From Sphingomonas yabuuchiae (lineage in GTDB: Bacteria; Pseudomonadota; Alphaproteobacteria; Sphingomonadales; Sphingomonadaceae), in the NCBI RefSeq assembly GCF_014199595.1, contig NZ_JACHNX010000012.1, positions 1-64,000 on the forward strand: a DNA stretch of 64,000 nucleotides, written 5' to 3'. Shown in pieces: positions 34,583-42,541 of the stretch. Each line of letters opens with the position of its first letter. The stretch's first letter is position 1. The notes under the pieces were generated by a model that worked only from the letters and a program-made list of their open reading frames with translations, did not search any database and was not told the origin of the DNA. The position numbers and the translations under genes are program-made.

Positions 34583-36679
34583 TCAATCACCGAAATCATC
34601 GTCATCAACCGACCCTGGCTTTGCAGATACTGAGCTCATAGGCATCAGTCTCTTTCGGCTCAGCCCAGCAGCGTGCAGTGTCGACCGGTTCCGCATCCAA
34701 GCGTCATTGACTAAGTCCTGCCACTGAATGACCTCTATCTGCCCACTATAAGCGCCGCGCAGAGGCCTAATGCGACCTTGGCCGTTCGCAGTCGTGTCCC
34801 AACTCGATAGCTGCTGGGTCAAGTCCCCCACAATGTCAGCAACAACATAACAATAGAAGATGCAATCCTTGGCTATCCTGACGCGTGAGCGTCCGAACGA
34901 CTCAATTTCTCCGCCCTGCATTTGGGCTAAATACCTTGTGATCTGTTGCTCTATCTGGTCCTTGGCACCGCTATAGTTTCGCCGACCGGGTTTCTTGAAT
35001 TCGACCACCATAACCCGGCGAAGCGGCTCCGATAGGTCAACCGCATCGGGCTGGTCAGGATCAGTGGAGCTCAGACCGTAAGCCAAGTCCCATAGGAATA
35101 GATCTGGCCGATCGGCCGTACCGCCTTCAACCAGTACTTCATCAAGGCGCTTGTCAGAGGAGAACGCGCGCGTGAAGGCGAGCCGCTCATCGACGATCCA
35201 GAGCTCGTGCGCCCGGCTCTTCAGCTCAGTCACGTCATCGCCACGAACGTTCATCGGGCAAATGAAGGAGTGAAGGGTCCGTTCCAGGTGATAGTCGTCG
35301 GCACTGCCATCGCGACTTCTGATCCTAGTGATGAGCTTTTCGAGTAGCTCCAGAGCAAGCTTGCGGCGCACGACGTGCTGCGCGAGGGCTAGCTGCTCCG
35401 AAGCCTGAATTTCGCGAGCTGCATCCGAGACGGTCTGGCCGAAACTGAAGGGGACGGTTCCGGCGTCAAGCGCATCAATGAGCCTTTGCAGCGCATCCTG
35501 TCGCTCCTCGTCCCGCCGGATCTGAAACTTAACGAGAAAAGAAGCGAACTCCTCTGGCGTCGCCGCATGAAGCGGCACTCGGCCGAGCTGTGTATCGTCA
35601 TCGTCAAAACCGTAAGTGGGGTAGCGTTCGACGAAGGACTCGTACCGCTCCCTCCGCGTTTCGAAGTAGCGCCGCACCTGGTCTGGGATCATCTGCGATC
35701 GAACGGCATCCATACATTGCCGGCTGATCTGCTTGAGCGTTCGCTCCGTAAGGTTGAAGGCTGTTCGCCCCTCATTGACCCGTAGATCGAGGTACTCGCC
35801 CGAAACGCAGCCATGGAAGGCGAGGTCCTGTTCGCCATCACGCTCCAGACGCTCGACGCCAAGCAAGTTGTCAACCTTTCGGCTCTCGACGGTACGTCCA
35901 TTGGCCAGAAGGTGCAGCTGATGAAGGCCCTCCAAACCCGTGCTCGCCTCAGGCTTGCAAAAGAAGCCGGTGATTTGGAGCTCGCCGAACTCGTCGCTCA
36001 AGATCGTTGCCTGCATCGGCTCGCCAACGACGAGGTCAGAAACCGCTTTCGGGTATTCTGTCACCTCACCGTCCACATCGACGAGGATCGTCGGACCACC
36101 ACCTAGCAAAAAGTCCGCAATGAAGTGCGCGCTGAAGTAGCGCATGAAGGTGTCGGCTCGTTTGGGGAAGGGGTCAGCATACTCTCTCGTACGGAGACCG
36201 CGGAACTGCACCCTTGTGCCGTGGTGCCCGGCCGAGTCCGGCTTATCTTCGTACGTCGGCACAACTTGCTCGGCATTATTGAGGACGAACTCGAACGACC
36301 GCCGCTTGAACTCTGTGGCGTCGCGATACCCACTTTCGATAGTGATCCCGTCGAAGGCGTCTAACCAGAACAGGCGCCCCACGCCCTTGCCGCCTTTGCT
36401 CCGCTTAAAATCTGTATCGATGGTACAGAATGCTCCGTACCGCTCCTGATCGAGCCCGATCCCGTCATCAGCGACCTCAATGGTGATCTTCGCCGGGTCG
36501 CTTAGATGCGAAACGGATATGTCGATGCGTCCTTCGGACACGCGATCGTCAAACTCATCCTCGATCGCGAACATGGCATTGCTCACGGCCTCAAATAGCG
36601 GCTGCAGGCTCTGCGTAGCGTTCGAGGGCTTGGGTAGCTTTCGGACGCGGTTCTCGATGTTAGGCGTGAGCGCCGGCAA
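34583..36679 (-). CDS. GHKL-ATPase with C-terminal nuclease-like domain
   Basis: The 698-residue protein has an N-terminal histidine-kinase/Hsp90-type ATPase domain: N-box EAVSNAMFAIEDEF near residues 30-43, ADDGIGL near 70-76, and GGKGVGRL near 96-103. Near residues 540-600 PDLFLWD and VVEFKKPGRR give the pattern of a PD-(D/E)xK nuclease, followed by KDQIEQQITRYL. A TTG start at 36679 is used, supported by GGGGAG and AGGA upstream. Base composition is lower in GC than the surroundings, which suggests transfer. A DNA-acting defence or mobile function is possible; no partner gene is adjacent. Confidence 0.72.
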   Translation of the reverse strand: MPALTPNIENRVRKLPKPSNATQSLQPLFEAVSNAMFAIEDEFDDRVSEGRIDISVSHLSDPAKITIEVADDGIGLDQERYGAFCTIDTDFKRSKGGKGVGRLFWLDAFDGITIESGYRDATEFKRRSFEFVLNNAEQVVPTYEDKPDSAGHHGTRVQFRGLRTREYADPFPKRADTFMRYFSAHFIADFLLGGGPTILVDVDGEVTEYPKAVSDLVVGEPMQATILSDEFGELQITGFFCKPEASTGLEGLHQLHLLANGRTVESRKVDNLLGVERLERDGEQDLAFHGCVSGEYLDLRVNEGRTAFNLTERTLKQISRQCMDAVRSQMIPDQVRRYFETRRERYESFVERYPTYGFDDDDTQLGRVPLHAATPEEFASFLVKFQIRRDEERQDALQRLIDALDAGTVPFSFGQTVSDAAREIQASEQLALAQHVVRRKLALELLEKLITRIRSRDGSADDYHLERTLHSFICPMNVRGDDVTELKSRAHELWIVDERLAFTRAFSSDKRLDEVLVEGGTADRPDLFLWDLAYGLSSTDPDQPDAVDLSEPLRRVMVVEFKKPGRRNYSGAKDQIEQQITRYLAQMQGGEIESFGRSRVRIAKDCIFYCYVVADIVGDLTQQLSSWDTTANGQGRIRPLRGAYSGQIEVIQWQDLVNDAWMRNRSTLHAAGLSRKRLMPMSSVSAKPGSVDDDDFGD

Positions 36680-36814
36680 TGGTCCTGTCTCCCCAACGGA
36701 TCGGCCGCTTATATCTCAGGCAGCGATCGCGGCGAGCCTGTCCTTGCGCCATAGCGAACGCGTCTGCTGACCCAGTAGGTTGAGCATACCGTACCCAAAA
36801 GCACGAACTTGCGA

Positions 36815-37213
36815 CTACACCGTCCGCGGTCGCACGTTGGTGATGGTAATGCCAACGTCCGCGCTCGCCAGAGGTCCGTCTGTCGTAAACATCTCAGCTT
36901 GCAAGTCGATCGCCAAGGCAAGACATGCCCGCTCGCCGAGGGACAGGCCGAGCGCCATCGTCGCTGGCCGAAGGTCGCCTACTATGAGCGCCTGGGCAGG
37001 AGTAAGCGGCCGGACATCGAGGTGCAGCCCGCCAAGCGCCTCACGCACGTCGTCAAGTGGCAGTCCTCGGACCCGTAGCTTGGAAATGACCTCCGCGAGG
37101 TTGGTTGTTCCAATGATGCTGCGAGTCAGGACATCGACTACCCGATCCGCCCCGGGTTCATCATTCAGAAGGCAGAGCAGGGCGGAGGCGTCGAGTACGA
37201 CTTTGCTACTCAC
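36815..37213 (-). CDS. VapC-type PIN toxin
   Basis: The protein of about 132 residues is a PIN-domain ribonuclease with the acidic site residues visible: Asp in VVLDASALL, Glu in TTNLAEV, Glu in LGERACLALA and Asp in FTTDGPL. Toxins of this kind cleave tRNA or other RNA. The GTG at 37213 overlaps the antitoxin stop by eight bases; another GTG at 37225 is possible. It pairs with the AbrB-type antitoxin upstream. Confidence 0.85.
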   Translation of the reverse strand: MSSKVVLDASALLCLLNDEPGADRVVDVLTRSIIGTTNLAEVISKLRVRGLPLDDVREALGGLHLDVRPLTPAQALIVGDLRPATMALGLSLGERACLALAIDLQAEMFTTDGPLASADVGITITNVRPRTV

Positions 37214-37454
37214 GCTCCGCCTCACGCCGACGCTCCGCGATCAGCTCGCCAGCCAAACCGACGCCTTCGGGCACATACCTACGCAGGATCGCGCGAGCAC
37301 GCTCAAGTGCCTTAGGCACGGAACGTACCCGCAGCTCGCCATCGTCCACATCGACGAGAACGGTGTCACCCGTGGTGATCCCGAGCTCACGGCGCATTGC
37401 CGCCGGGATCACGAGCTTACCACCGTCCACGATCTTGACCCTCTGTGCTTCCAT
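37206..37454 (-). CDS. AbrB/MazE-type antitoxin of the VapC toxin
   Basis: An 82-residue protein with an AbrB-like swapped-hairpin DNA-binding domain (VKIVDGGKLVIPAAMRRELGI, here KLVIPAAMRRELGI), followed by a basic and acidic C-terminal helix that should wrap the toxin. The ATG at 37454 is chosen because it directly precedes the domain; the frame is open for 38 more codons. It overlaps the toxin gene, as is usual for autoregulated pairs. Confidence 0.82.
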   Translation of the reverse strand: MEAQRVKIVDGGKLVIPAAMRRELGITTGDTVLVDVDDGELRVRSVPKALERARAILRRYVPEGVGLAGELIAERRREAERE

Positions 37455-37704
37455 CTGCACCAAACCCGCTGCTCTTACCCGCCCAACGGCCTTATACCGG
37501 AGAGCAAAGTCGGACACCAGCGTGGAGGCAGGGATCGATGCACGGCCGATCACCAATATAGCGTTCATCGATGATGGAGCAGCTACTTAGACCCGGCTCG
37601 CTTAGCTAGGCTACGTAGGACCGGTAGTTGCCGATCTGAGCCGACTGCTGCATGACTGGCTCACAAGGGTATACCCAACAACGCCAAGTAGGAGTGATGA
37701 GCAG

Positions 37705-38358
37705 GTGGCAGGCAGCGAGGTTAGGGCGGCGCGGGTGTATTTGCGGGTAAGCACGGACGAGCAGGACCTGACGCGGCAGGAGAGCATTGTGGCTGGTGCG
37801 CGGGCGGCCGGCTTTTATGTCGCGGCCGTATACCGGGAGAAGGCGTCGGGCGCGCGACCGGACCGGCCGGAGCTGCTGCGCATGGTGGCGGACCTGCAGC
37901 CGGGCGAGGTGGTGGTGGCCGAGAAGATCGACCGCATCAGCCGCCTGCCTCTGCAGGAAGCGGAACTGCTGGTGGATGCTATCCGGGGCAGGGGGGCTCG
38001 GCTGGCGGTGCCGGGCATTGTGGACCTGTCGGACTTGGTAGCTGATAGCGCAGGCGTGGCGCGCATCGTGCTGGAGGCGGTGCAGGACATGCTGCTGCGG
38101 GTCGCGCTGCAGACGGCGCGGGATGACTACGAGACCCGGCGCGAGCGGCAACGCGAGGGCATCGAGATTGCCAAGCGGGCGGGGCGGTACACCGGCCGCA
38201 AGCCGGACCTCGCCCACCACCGGCGCATCGTAGGTCTGCGCGAGGCGGGCATGAGCATCGCGAAGACCGCGGAGCTCGCCGGGTGCAGCATCGCCCACGT
38301 CAAGCGCGTGACCGCGCTCCACCGCTCAAGGGCCGCTCAGCCGCAGAAGACTAGTTGA
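37705..38358 (+). CDS. Serine recombinase (resolvase/invertase family)
   Basis: The 217-residue protein has the catalytic Ser in YLRVSTDEQDL near residue 16, the EKIDRISR segment, and a C-terminal helix-turn-helix (LREAGMSIAKTAELAGCS). It starts at GTG with AGGAG upstream. Size and order match Tn3-type resolvases. A perfect palindrome lies 189 bases downstream; a res site would normally be upstream, where GGTATACCC at 37669-37677 is the only symmetric element seen. Confidence 0.85.
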   Translation: MAGSEVRAARVYLRVSTDEQDLTRQESIVAGARAAGFYVAAVYREKASGARPDRPELLRMVADLQPGEVVVAEKIDRISRLPLQEAELLVDAIRGRGARLAVPGIVDLSDLVADSAGVARIVLEAVQDMLLRVALQTARDDYETRRERQREGIEIAKRAGRYTGRKPDLAHHRRIVGLREAGMSIAKTAELAGCSIAHVKRVTALHRSRAAQPQKTS

Positions 38359-38546
38359 GTACCGTACATGTTTTACCTGCGGGTCGTGGCAGACCGAACC
38401 CCACCGCGGATTGGTCTCCGCGTGGAGCAGCAGAGCGGCATCCTGGGTATCACCGCAGGATAATCGCGCATAGTCGCTTCCAACCTGCCATTCTGACACG
38501 GGGTTCCGACACCTGTAGACCCGCGGAAAAGCTGGGGTGCTACGCA

Positions 38547-38574
38547 GGTGTCACAACCGGACGGTTGTGACACC
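38547..38574. repeat. Perfect 28-base palindrome at the left edge of the sulfur module
   Basis: GGTGTCACAACCG (38547-38559) and CGGTTGTGACACC (38562-38574) are perfect inverted repeats with a two-base spacer. It lies between the serine recombinase and the DsrE gene. One arm, with its flank, recurs at 48507-48523 at the other end of the sulfur module. No T-run follows, so it is not a simple terminator. It may be a recombinase site, an insertion target or an operator. Confidence 0.8.
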
Positions 38575-38619
38575 GGCCGCGTTACGGACTGGAATGATAA
38601 AACAGGAAGTTCGGTACGA

Positions 38620-39165
38620 TCAGTCAGGGATCAGCGCCCAACCACGTATCTGCAATGTCGCCATTGTGGTGAGAGCCGAGACATCGACTTCGATAGCCTT
38701 ATCGACCGTGACCGGAGCGATCCCATTCCCGACTAAAGCCTGGCTGCACACTCGAACGGACACGCCTGCCCGCCTTAGCGCCGCTATCAAGGCAAGATTG
38801 GGGTTCGTCGTGGCACCGGTTTTCGTCGCATATGCCTCATCATCGGCAATAATCGGTGTCGCCGGCCCGTGGACGATCACGATCACATCTCCCTGTGCCG
38901 GCCGCACGCCGTCCGCCCCGAGCAGGTTCAGGAAGCGTGCGACCTTCTCCAGCGAGGGATTGACCTTGTCGGGAGATGACGCCGCCTTCGTCACACTGAA
39001 CAGCACACGATATCGCAGCGAGTGGTCCGGCCGCTCAACCGCGCCTTCTACCGGCGTGATCCTGCCATAGCCGGCAATCACGGGTTGTTGCGCGGTGACG
39101 CCTGCTGACCCGGCACTGCTCATGACGGCCAAGCATCCTGCAACTGCGATAGCGGGAAGCCGCAT
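38620..39165 (-). CDS. Exported DsrE-family protein
   Basis: A 181-residue protein with a signal peptide (MRLPAIAVAGCLAVM... cleaved near VTAQQ) and a DsrE/TusD-like fold (YRVLFSVTKAA, VIVIVHGPAT, RRAGVSVRVCSQAL). The Cys in VRVCSQAL is the candidate sulfur-carrying residue. DsrE proteins bind or move persulfide sulfur. It is the last gene of the peroxiredoxin-ArsR-DsrE operon that diverges from the sulfide-oxidation operon. The ATG at 39165 has AAAGGA upstream. Confidence 0.8.
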   Translation of the reverse strand: MRLPAIAVAGCLAVMSSAGSAGVTAQQPVIAGYGRITPVEGAVERPDHSLRYRVLFSVTKAASSPDKVNPSLEKVARFLNLLGADGVRPAQGDVIVIVHGPATPIIADDEAYATKTGATTNPNLALIAALRRAGVSVRVCSQALVGNGIAPVTVDKAIEVDVSALTTMATLQIRGWALIPD

Positions 39166-39193
39166 CTGGTTTGTCCTTTCGAAACCGGAATGA

Positions 39194-39604
39194 TTATCCG
39201 ACCCTCGCAAATACGGCTGCGCCTATATTTTGCGGCCGCGTGGCAGCCGACGCCCCGCGCGCTCGCGACGGTCGGGAAGCGGGCGCTGCCTCATGCACGG
39301 CTAGATCATCGGCGCCGAATATCGCCTCGAGCGTGCGCACGCACATTGCGGCTGCGTCATCGGCGAGCCGGTAATGGACCTGCTTTGCCTCGCGTCTCGT
39401 CTTCACCAGCTCGGCGCGGCGCAGCTCGGCAAGCTGCTGGCTGAGGGCCGGCTGGGTCACGCCGGTCGCAGCCTCTATGTCCGCAACCTGCCGCTCACCG
39501 CCCAGCAGATAGGACAGGATCATGAGGCGCTGGGGTTGAGCGAACACGCGCAGCTTTTCGACCGCCGCATCGGCGATCGCGCGGGATTGATGGATCGCCG
39601 TCAT
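39194..39604 (-). CDS. ArsR-family regulator, BigR/SqrR-like but lacking the sensor cysteines
   Basis: The 136-residue protein has an ArsR winged helix (LRVFAQPQRLMILSYLLGG, TGVTQPALSQQLAELRRAELV). It closely resembles BigR/SqrR repressors, which sense persulfide through two Cys. By alignment from memory, the first Cys position (LMLVC in BigR) reads LMILS and the second (TIFCA) reads AIFGA, so both are changed; one Cys remains at AMCVRTL. The gene overlaps the peroxiredoxin stop (ATGA) and diverges from the sulfide operon, which it probably regulates. The sensing chemistry must differ, or the regulator responds to something else. Confidence 0.82.
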   Translation of the reverse strand: MTAIHQSRAIADAAVEKLRVFAQPQRLMILSYLLGGERQVADIEAATGVTQPALSQQLAELRRAELVKTRREAKQVHYRLADDAAAMCVRTLEAIFGADDLAVHEAAPASRPSRARGASAATRPQNIGAAVFARVG

Positions 39605-40224
39605 CGATCGGCCTTCAACTGATGAAACCAGTCGGCACCGGCGCTGCACGGCAAGGCGGGCGGGAGCAGGACGTCGTCACCCGGCTGCCAGTCGGCCGGC
39701 GTATAGGCCTGCCCATCGGCCGATCGCTGCAATGCCCTCACCGTGCGGAGCATCTCGTCGACCGATCGCCCGACGTTCATCGGATACCAGTTGAGCGCAC
39801 GGATGATGCCCTCAGGATCGATGAAATAGGTCGCGCGCACGGCCGAGGCGTCGCCGGCCTGTTCGTCAAGCATGCCATAGGCGTAACCCACCGCCATCGA
39901 CGGGTCTTCCACGACCGGGAACGGCACCTCTACACCGAAGACATCCTTGATCGCGCGCAACCAGGCGACATGCGAATACAGGCTGTCAACCGACAGCCCG
40001 AGCAAGGCGCAGTCGAGCTCCTCGAATTGCGGTGCGGCCTTCGCCAGGGCCACGAACTCGCTGGTGCAGACCGGCGTGAAATCAGCCGGGTGCGAAAAGA
40101 ACACGACCCAACGACCACGATACTGATCGAGCGACATCGCGCCCTGCGTCGTGCGGGCGGTGAAATTCGGGGCCGCGTCCCCGATGCGCAACGAGCGCGG
40201 TACGTCTGCATCCATCGTTTCCAT
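39601..40224 (-). CDS. 1-Cys (Prx6-type) peroxiredoxin
   Basis: A protein of about 207 residues with the peroxiredoxin core and the peroxidatic Cys in DFTPVCTSEF near residue 50. The long C-terminal region (about 60 residues, NWYPMNVGRSVDEMLR) is typical of Prx6/AhpC2-type enzymes, and no second conserved Cys is placed as resolving residue. It reduces peroxides. In this operon it may deal with peroxides or persulfides formed during sulfide oxidation. The start at 40224 is one of several close ATGs. Confidence 0.85.
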   Translation of the reverse strand: METMDADVPRSLRIGDAAPNFTARTTQGAMSLDQYRGRWVVFFSHPADFTPVCTSEFVALAKAAPQFEELDCALLGLSVDSLYSHVAWLRAIKDVFGVEVPFPVVEDPSMAVGYAYGMLDEQAGDASAVRATYFIDPEGIIRALNWYPMNVGRSVDEMLRTVRALQRSADGQAYTPADWQPGDDVLLPPALPCSAGADWFHQLKADR

Positions 40225-40308
40225 GCTTTTCAGATGGCACGGGCAGCCCGTTGACGCAAGCGGATTACACAACTACATAAACCATGAAATCAATAATTGG
40301 AGGCGATC

Positions 40309-41226
40309 GTGGAATCGGCGTTGAATGAGGCAGTTGCGCAGATTGAACGTGCGAAGGCGGCGGTATCGCCGGTCGTTCACTCGTTCTTCGACGAGCCGAC
40401 CAACACCGCGACCTACGTCGTCTGGGACCCCGCCACGCGAAAGGCGGCGATCGTTGACAGTGTCCTGAACTTCGACGCTGCGGCCGGTCGCACCAATACG
40501 GCGTCGGCGGATGCGGTAATCGCTTATGTGCGGGAGCACGGCCTTTCGGTCGACTGGCTGCTCGAAACCCATGCTCATGCCGACCACCTGTCTGCGGCGC
40601 CCTATCTGCAAAAGGCGCTGGGCGGTCAGCTCGCGATCGGCCGCGACATCATTCGCGTGCAGAACGTCTTCGGCAAGATTTTCAACGCCGGCACCGACTT
40701 CGAACGGGACGGCTCCGAGTTCGACCACCTGTTCGACGATGGCGACCGTTTTACGATCGGCGACATCGAGGCCATCGCGCTGCATGTGCCGGGGCACACC
40801 CCCGCCGATATGGCCTATGTCATCGGCGACGCAGTCTTCACCGGCGATACCCTGTTCATGCCGGACTACGGCACCGCACGCGCAGACTTCCCCGGTGGTG
40901 ATGCGCGCCAGCTATTCCGCTCGATCCGTCGACTGATGCAGTTGCCCGACGAGACGCGGCTGTTCCTGTGCCACGACTACAAGGCTGCGGGGCGCGACCG
41001 GTATGTCTGGGAGACGACCGTGGGCGCGCAGCGCGTCGGCAACGTCCACGTTCATGAGGGGGTGGACGAAGACAACTTCGTCGCGATGCGCACCAGTCGG
41101 GACGCCACCTTGTCGATGCCCAAGCTCATCCTGCCATCGGTGCAGGTCAATATGCGCGGCGGCCATCTGCCGGAGCCGGAAGTCAACGGCACCCGCTACC
41201 TCAAGATTCCACTGGATACGCTGTGA
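40309..41226 (+). CDS. Metallo-beta-lactamase-fold persulfide dioxygenase (first copy)
   Basis: This protein of about 305 residues has the metal motif THAHADHL near residue 92, PGHTP near 165 and FTGDTLF near 180, the ligand set of ETHE1/Blh persulfide dioxygenases. It should oxidise glutathione persulfide to sulfite. It ends with the region typical of the Blh type (NMRGGHLPEPE). It starts at GTG with GGAGG upstream and opens the plus-strand operon. A paralogue is encoded at 46647-47534. Confidence 0.85.
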   Translation: MESALNEAVAQIERAKAAVSPVVHSFFDEPTNTATYVVWDPATRKAAIVDSVLNFDAAAGRTNTASADAVIAYVREHGLSVDWLLETHAHADHLSAAPYLQKALGGQLAIGRDIIRVQNVFGKIFNAGTDFERDGSEFDHLFDDGDRFTIGDIEAIALHVPGHTPADMAYVIGDAVFTGDTLFMPDYGTARADFPGGDARQLFRSIRRLMQLPDETRLFLCHDYKAAGRDRYVWETTVGAQRVGNVHVHEGVDEDNFVAMRTSRDATLSMPKLILPSVQVNMRGGHLPEPEVNGTRYLKIPLDTL

Positions 41227-41663
41227 TGCCCGGATTTCCCCATGCCATGCCGCTTGCCGGCTTCATCGGCGGCCTGATGATCGGGTTCGCTGCGGCGATC
41301 ATGTTGCTGGGCAACGGCCGCATCGCCGGGGTCAGCGGCATGTTCGCGCGTGTCCTCGCTCTCTCTGAAGGGGGAGCGCCTTGGATGATGGCCTTGCTTT
41401 TCACGGCGGGGCTGCCCCTGGGCGCGGCGCTGACCGCAGCCAATGTGAATGTGGAAGCTCGCTTCCCGACGTCGCTCGGGCTGATCGCCGTCGCCGGGCT
41501 GATCGTCGGGATCGGGACGCGGCTCGGCGCGGGGTGCACCAGCGGTCACGGCGTCTGCGGCCTGTCGCGCCTGTCGCCGCGGTCCATCGTCGCGACCGGC
41601 ACGTTCATGGCGACCGGCATCGCCACCGTGACCCTCATGCGTCTCGCGGGAGTGGTATCGTGA
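41226..41663 (+). CDS. YeeE/YedE-type sulfur-transport protein, N-terminal half
   Basis: The 145-residue membrane protein has four to five segments and the conserved LGAGCTSGHGVCGLSR motif, whose Cys residues handle thiosulfate or persulfide sulfur in YeeE proteins. It forms a pair with the next gene, like the PmpA/PmpB proteins of other sulfur operons. Its ATG overlaps the stop of the dioxygenase gene (TGATG). Confidence 0.85.
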   Translation: MPGFPHAMPLAGFIGGLMIGFAAAIMLLGNGRIAGVSGMFARVLALSEGGAPWMMALLFTAGLPLGAALTAANVNVEARFPTSLGLIAVAGLIVGIGTRLGAGCTSGHGVCGLSRLSPRSIVATGTFMATGIATVTLMRLAGVVS

Positions 41664-42088
41664 TGCGCCAGAGCCTTCTTTCGCTCGTCAGCGGCACGCT
41701 GTTCGGCGCCGGCCTCGCCGTGTCCGGCATGATCGATCCTGCGCGGGTACGGGCGTTTCTCGACGTCGCCGGTGCCTGGGACCCGACCCTGGCATTCGTC
41801 ATGGCGGGAGCGATCCTGCCGATGGCGATAGCCTGGCTCATCGTGCGTGGACGCTCTACGCCGATCGTCGCGGAGCAATTCCATACGCCGGCCACGTCGC
41901 CGATCGACGCGCGCCTCCTCGGCGGTGCCGCCCTGTTCGGCATAGGCTGGGGCCTTGTCGGCCTGTGCCCCGGCCCCGCCATCGCCGCGCTCGCGATCCA
42001 GCCTGCCCCCGCGCTGCTCTTCACCGCTGCAATGGCGCTCGGCGCAGCCATCCACCGCTTCGCACTCATCCCACGCCGTTCGGCGTGA
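41663..42088 (+). CDS. YeeE/YedE-type sulfur-transport protein, C-terminal half (DUF6691)
   Basis: The 141-residue membrane protein has four segments (SLLSLVSGTLFGAGLAVSGM near the start) and the motif GLVGLCPGPAI with a conserved Cys. It overlaps the previous gene by one base (TGATG). Together the two halves correspond to one YeeE protein and probably import a reduced sulfur compound or move sulfane sulfur across the membrane. The exact substrate is not known. Confidence 0.83.
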   Translation: MRQSLLSLVSGTLFGAGLAVSGMIDPARVRAFLDVAGAWDPTLAFVMAGAILPMAIAWLIVRGRSTPIVAEQFHTPATSPIDARLLGGAALFGIGWGLVGLCPGPAIAALAIQPAPALLFTAAMALGAAIHRFALIPRRSA

Positions 42089-42106
42089 CCGGACAGGAGA
42101 CATTAC

Positions 42107-42541
42107 ATGGCCTTCAAGAAGATCACACCGTCCTTCTCGGCTGCTCCCCAGCTCACCCGGGATGATGTCGCTGCCGCCGCACAGGCGGGGTTTCGCTCGA
42201 TCGTTTCGAGCCGGCCAAATGGCGAGGAGCAGGGACAGCCGAGCGCACACGAGATGGCCCGGATCGCCGAAGAACACGGCCTTGCGTTCGCCCATGTCCC
42301 GATCGTGCCGGGCAAGGCGACCGATGCCGATGCGGACCGGATGAAGGAAGCGCTGACTGCGCTGCCGGGACCGACGCTCGGCTTCTGCCGAAGCGGCACG
42401 CGGGCGGCTACCCTATGGGCGCTGGCGGAGGCGAGTCATGCCGATCCCGAAACGATCGTCGGTCAGGCCAAGGCAGCCGGGTACGACCTGGCCGATCTGA
42501 AGCCGGCGCTCGCTCGCCGGTCCGAAAGAACCGGCAAATGA
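42107..42541 (+). CDS. DUF442/TIGR01244 protein tyrosine-phosphatase-like sulfur protein
   Basis: A 144-residue protein of the family found as the N-terminal half of Blh proteins. It has the CX5R loop FCRSGTRA near residues 94-101, as in tyrosine phosphatases and rhodanese-like enzymes. In sulfide operons such domains accompany persulfide dioxygenases; a thiol- or sulfur-transfer role is inferred. The stop overlaps the SQR start (ATGA). Confidence 0.82.
   Translation: MAFKKITPSFSAAPQLTRDDVAAAAQAGFRSIVSSRPNGEEQGQPSAHEMARIAEEHGLAFAHVPIVPGKATDADADRMKEALTALPGPTLGFCRSGTRAATLWALAEASHADPETIVGQAKAAGYDLADLKPALARRSERTGK

Noticed and set aside
38547..38574. Palindrome as a transcription terminator
   Set aside because: The stem is perfect but no run of T follows on either strand, and a partial copy occurs ten kilobases away at the other end of the sulfur module.
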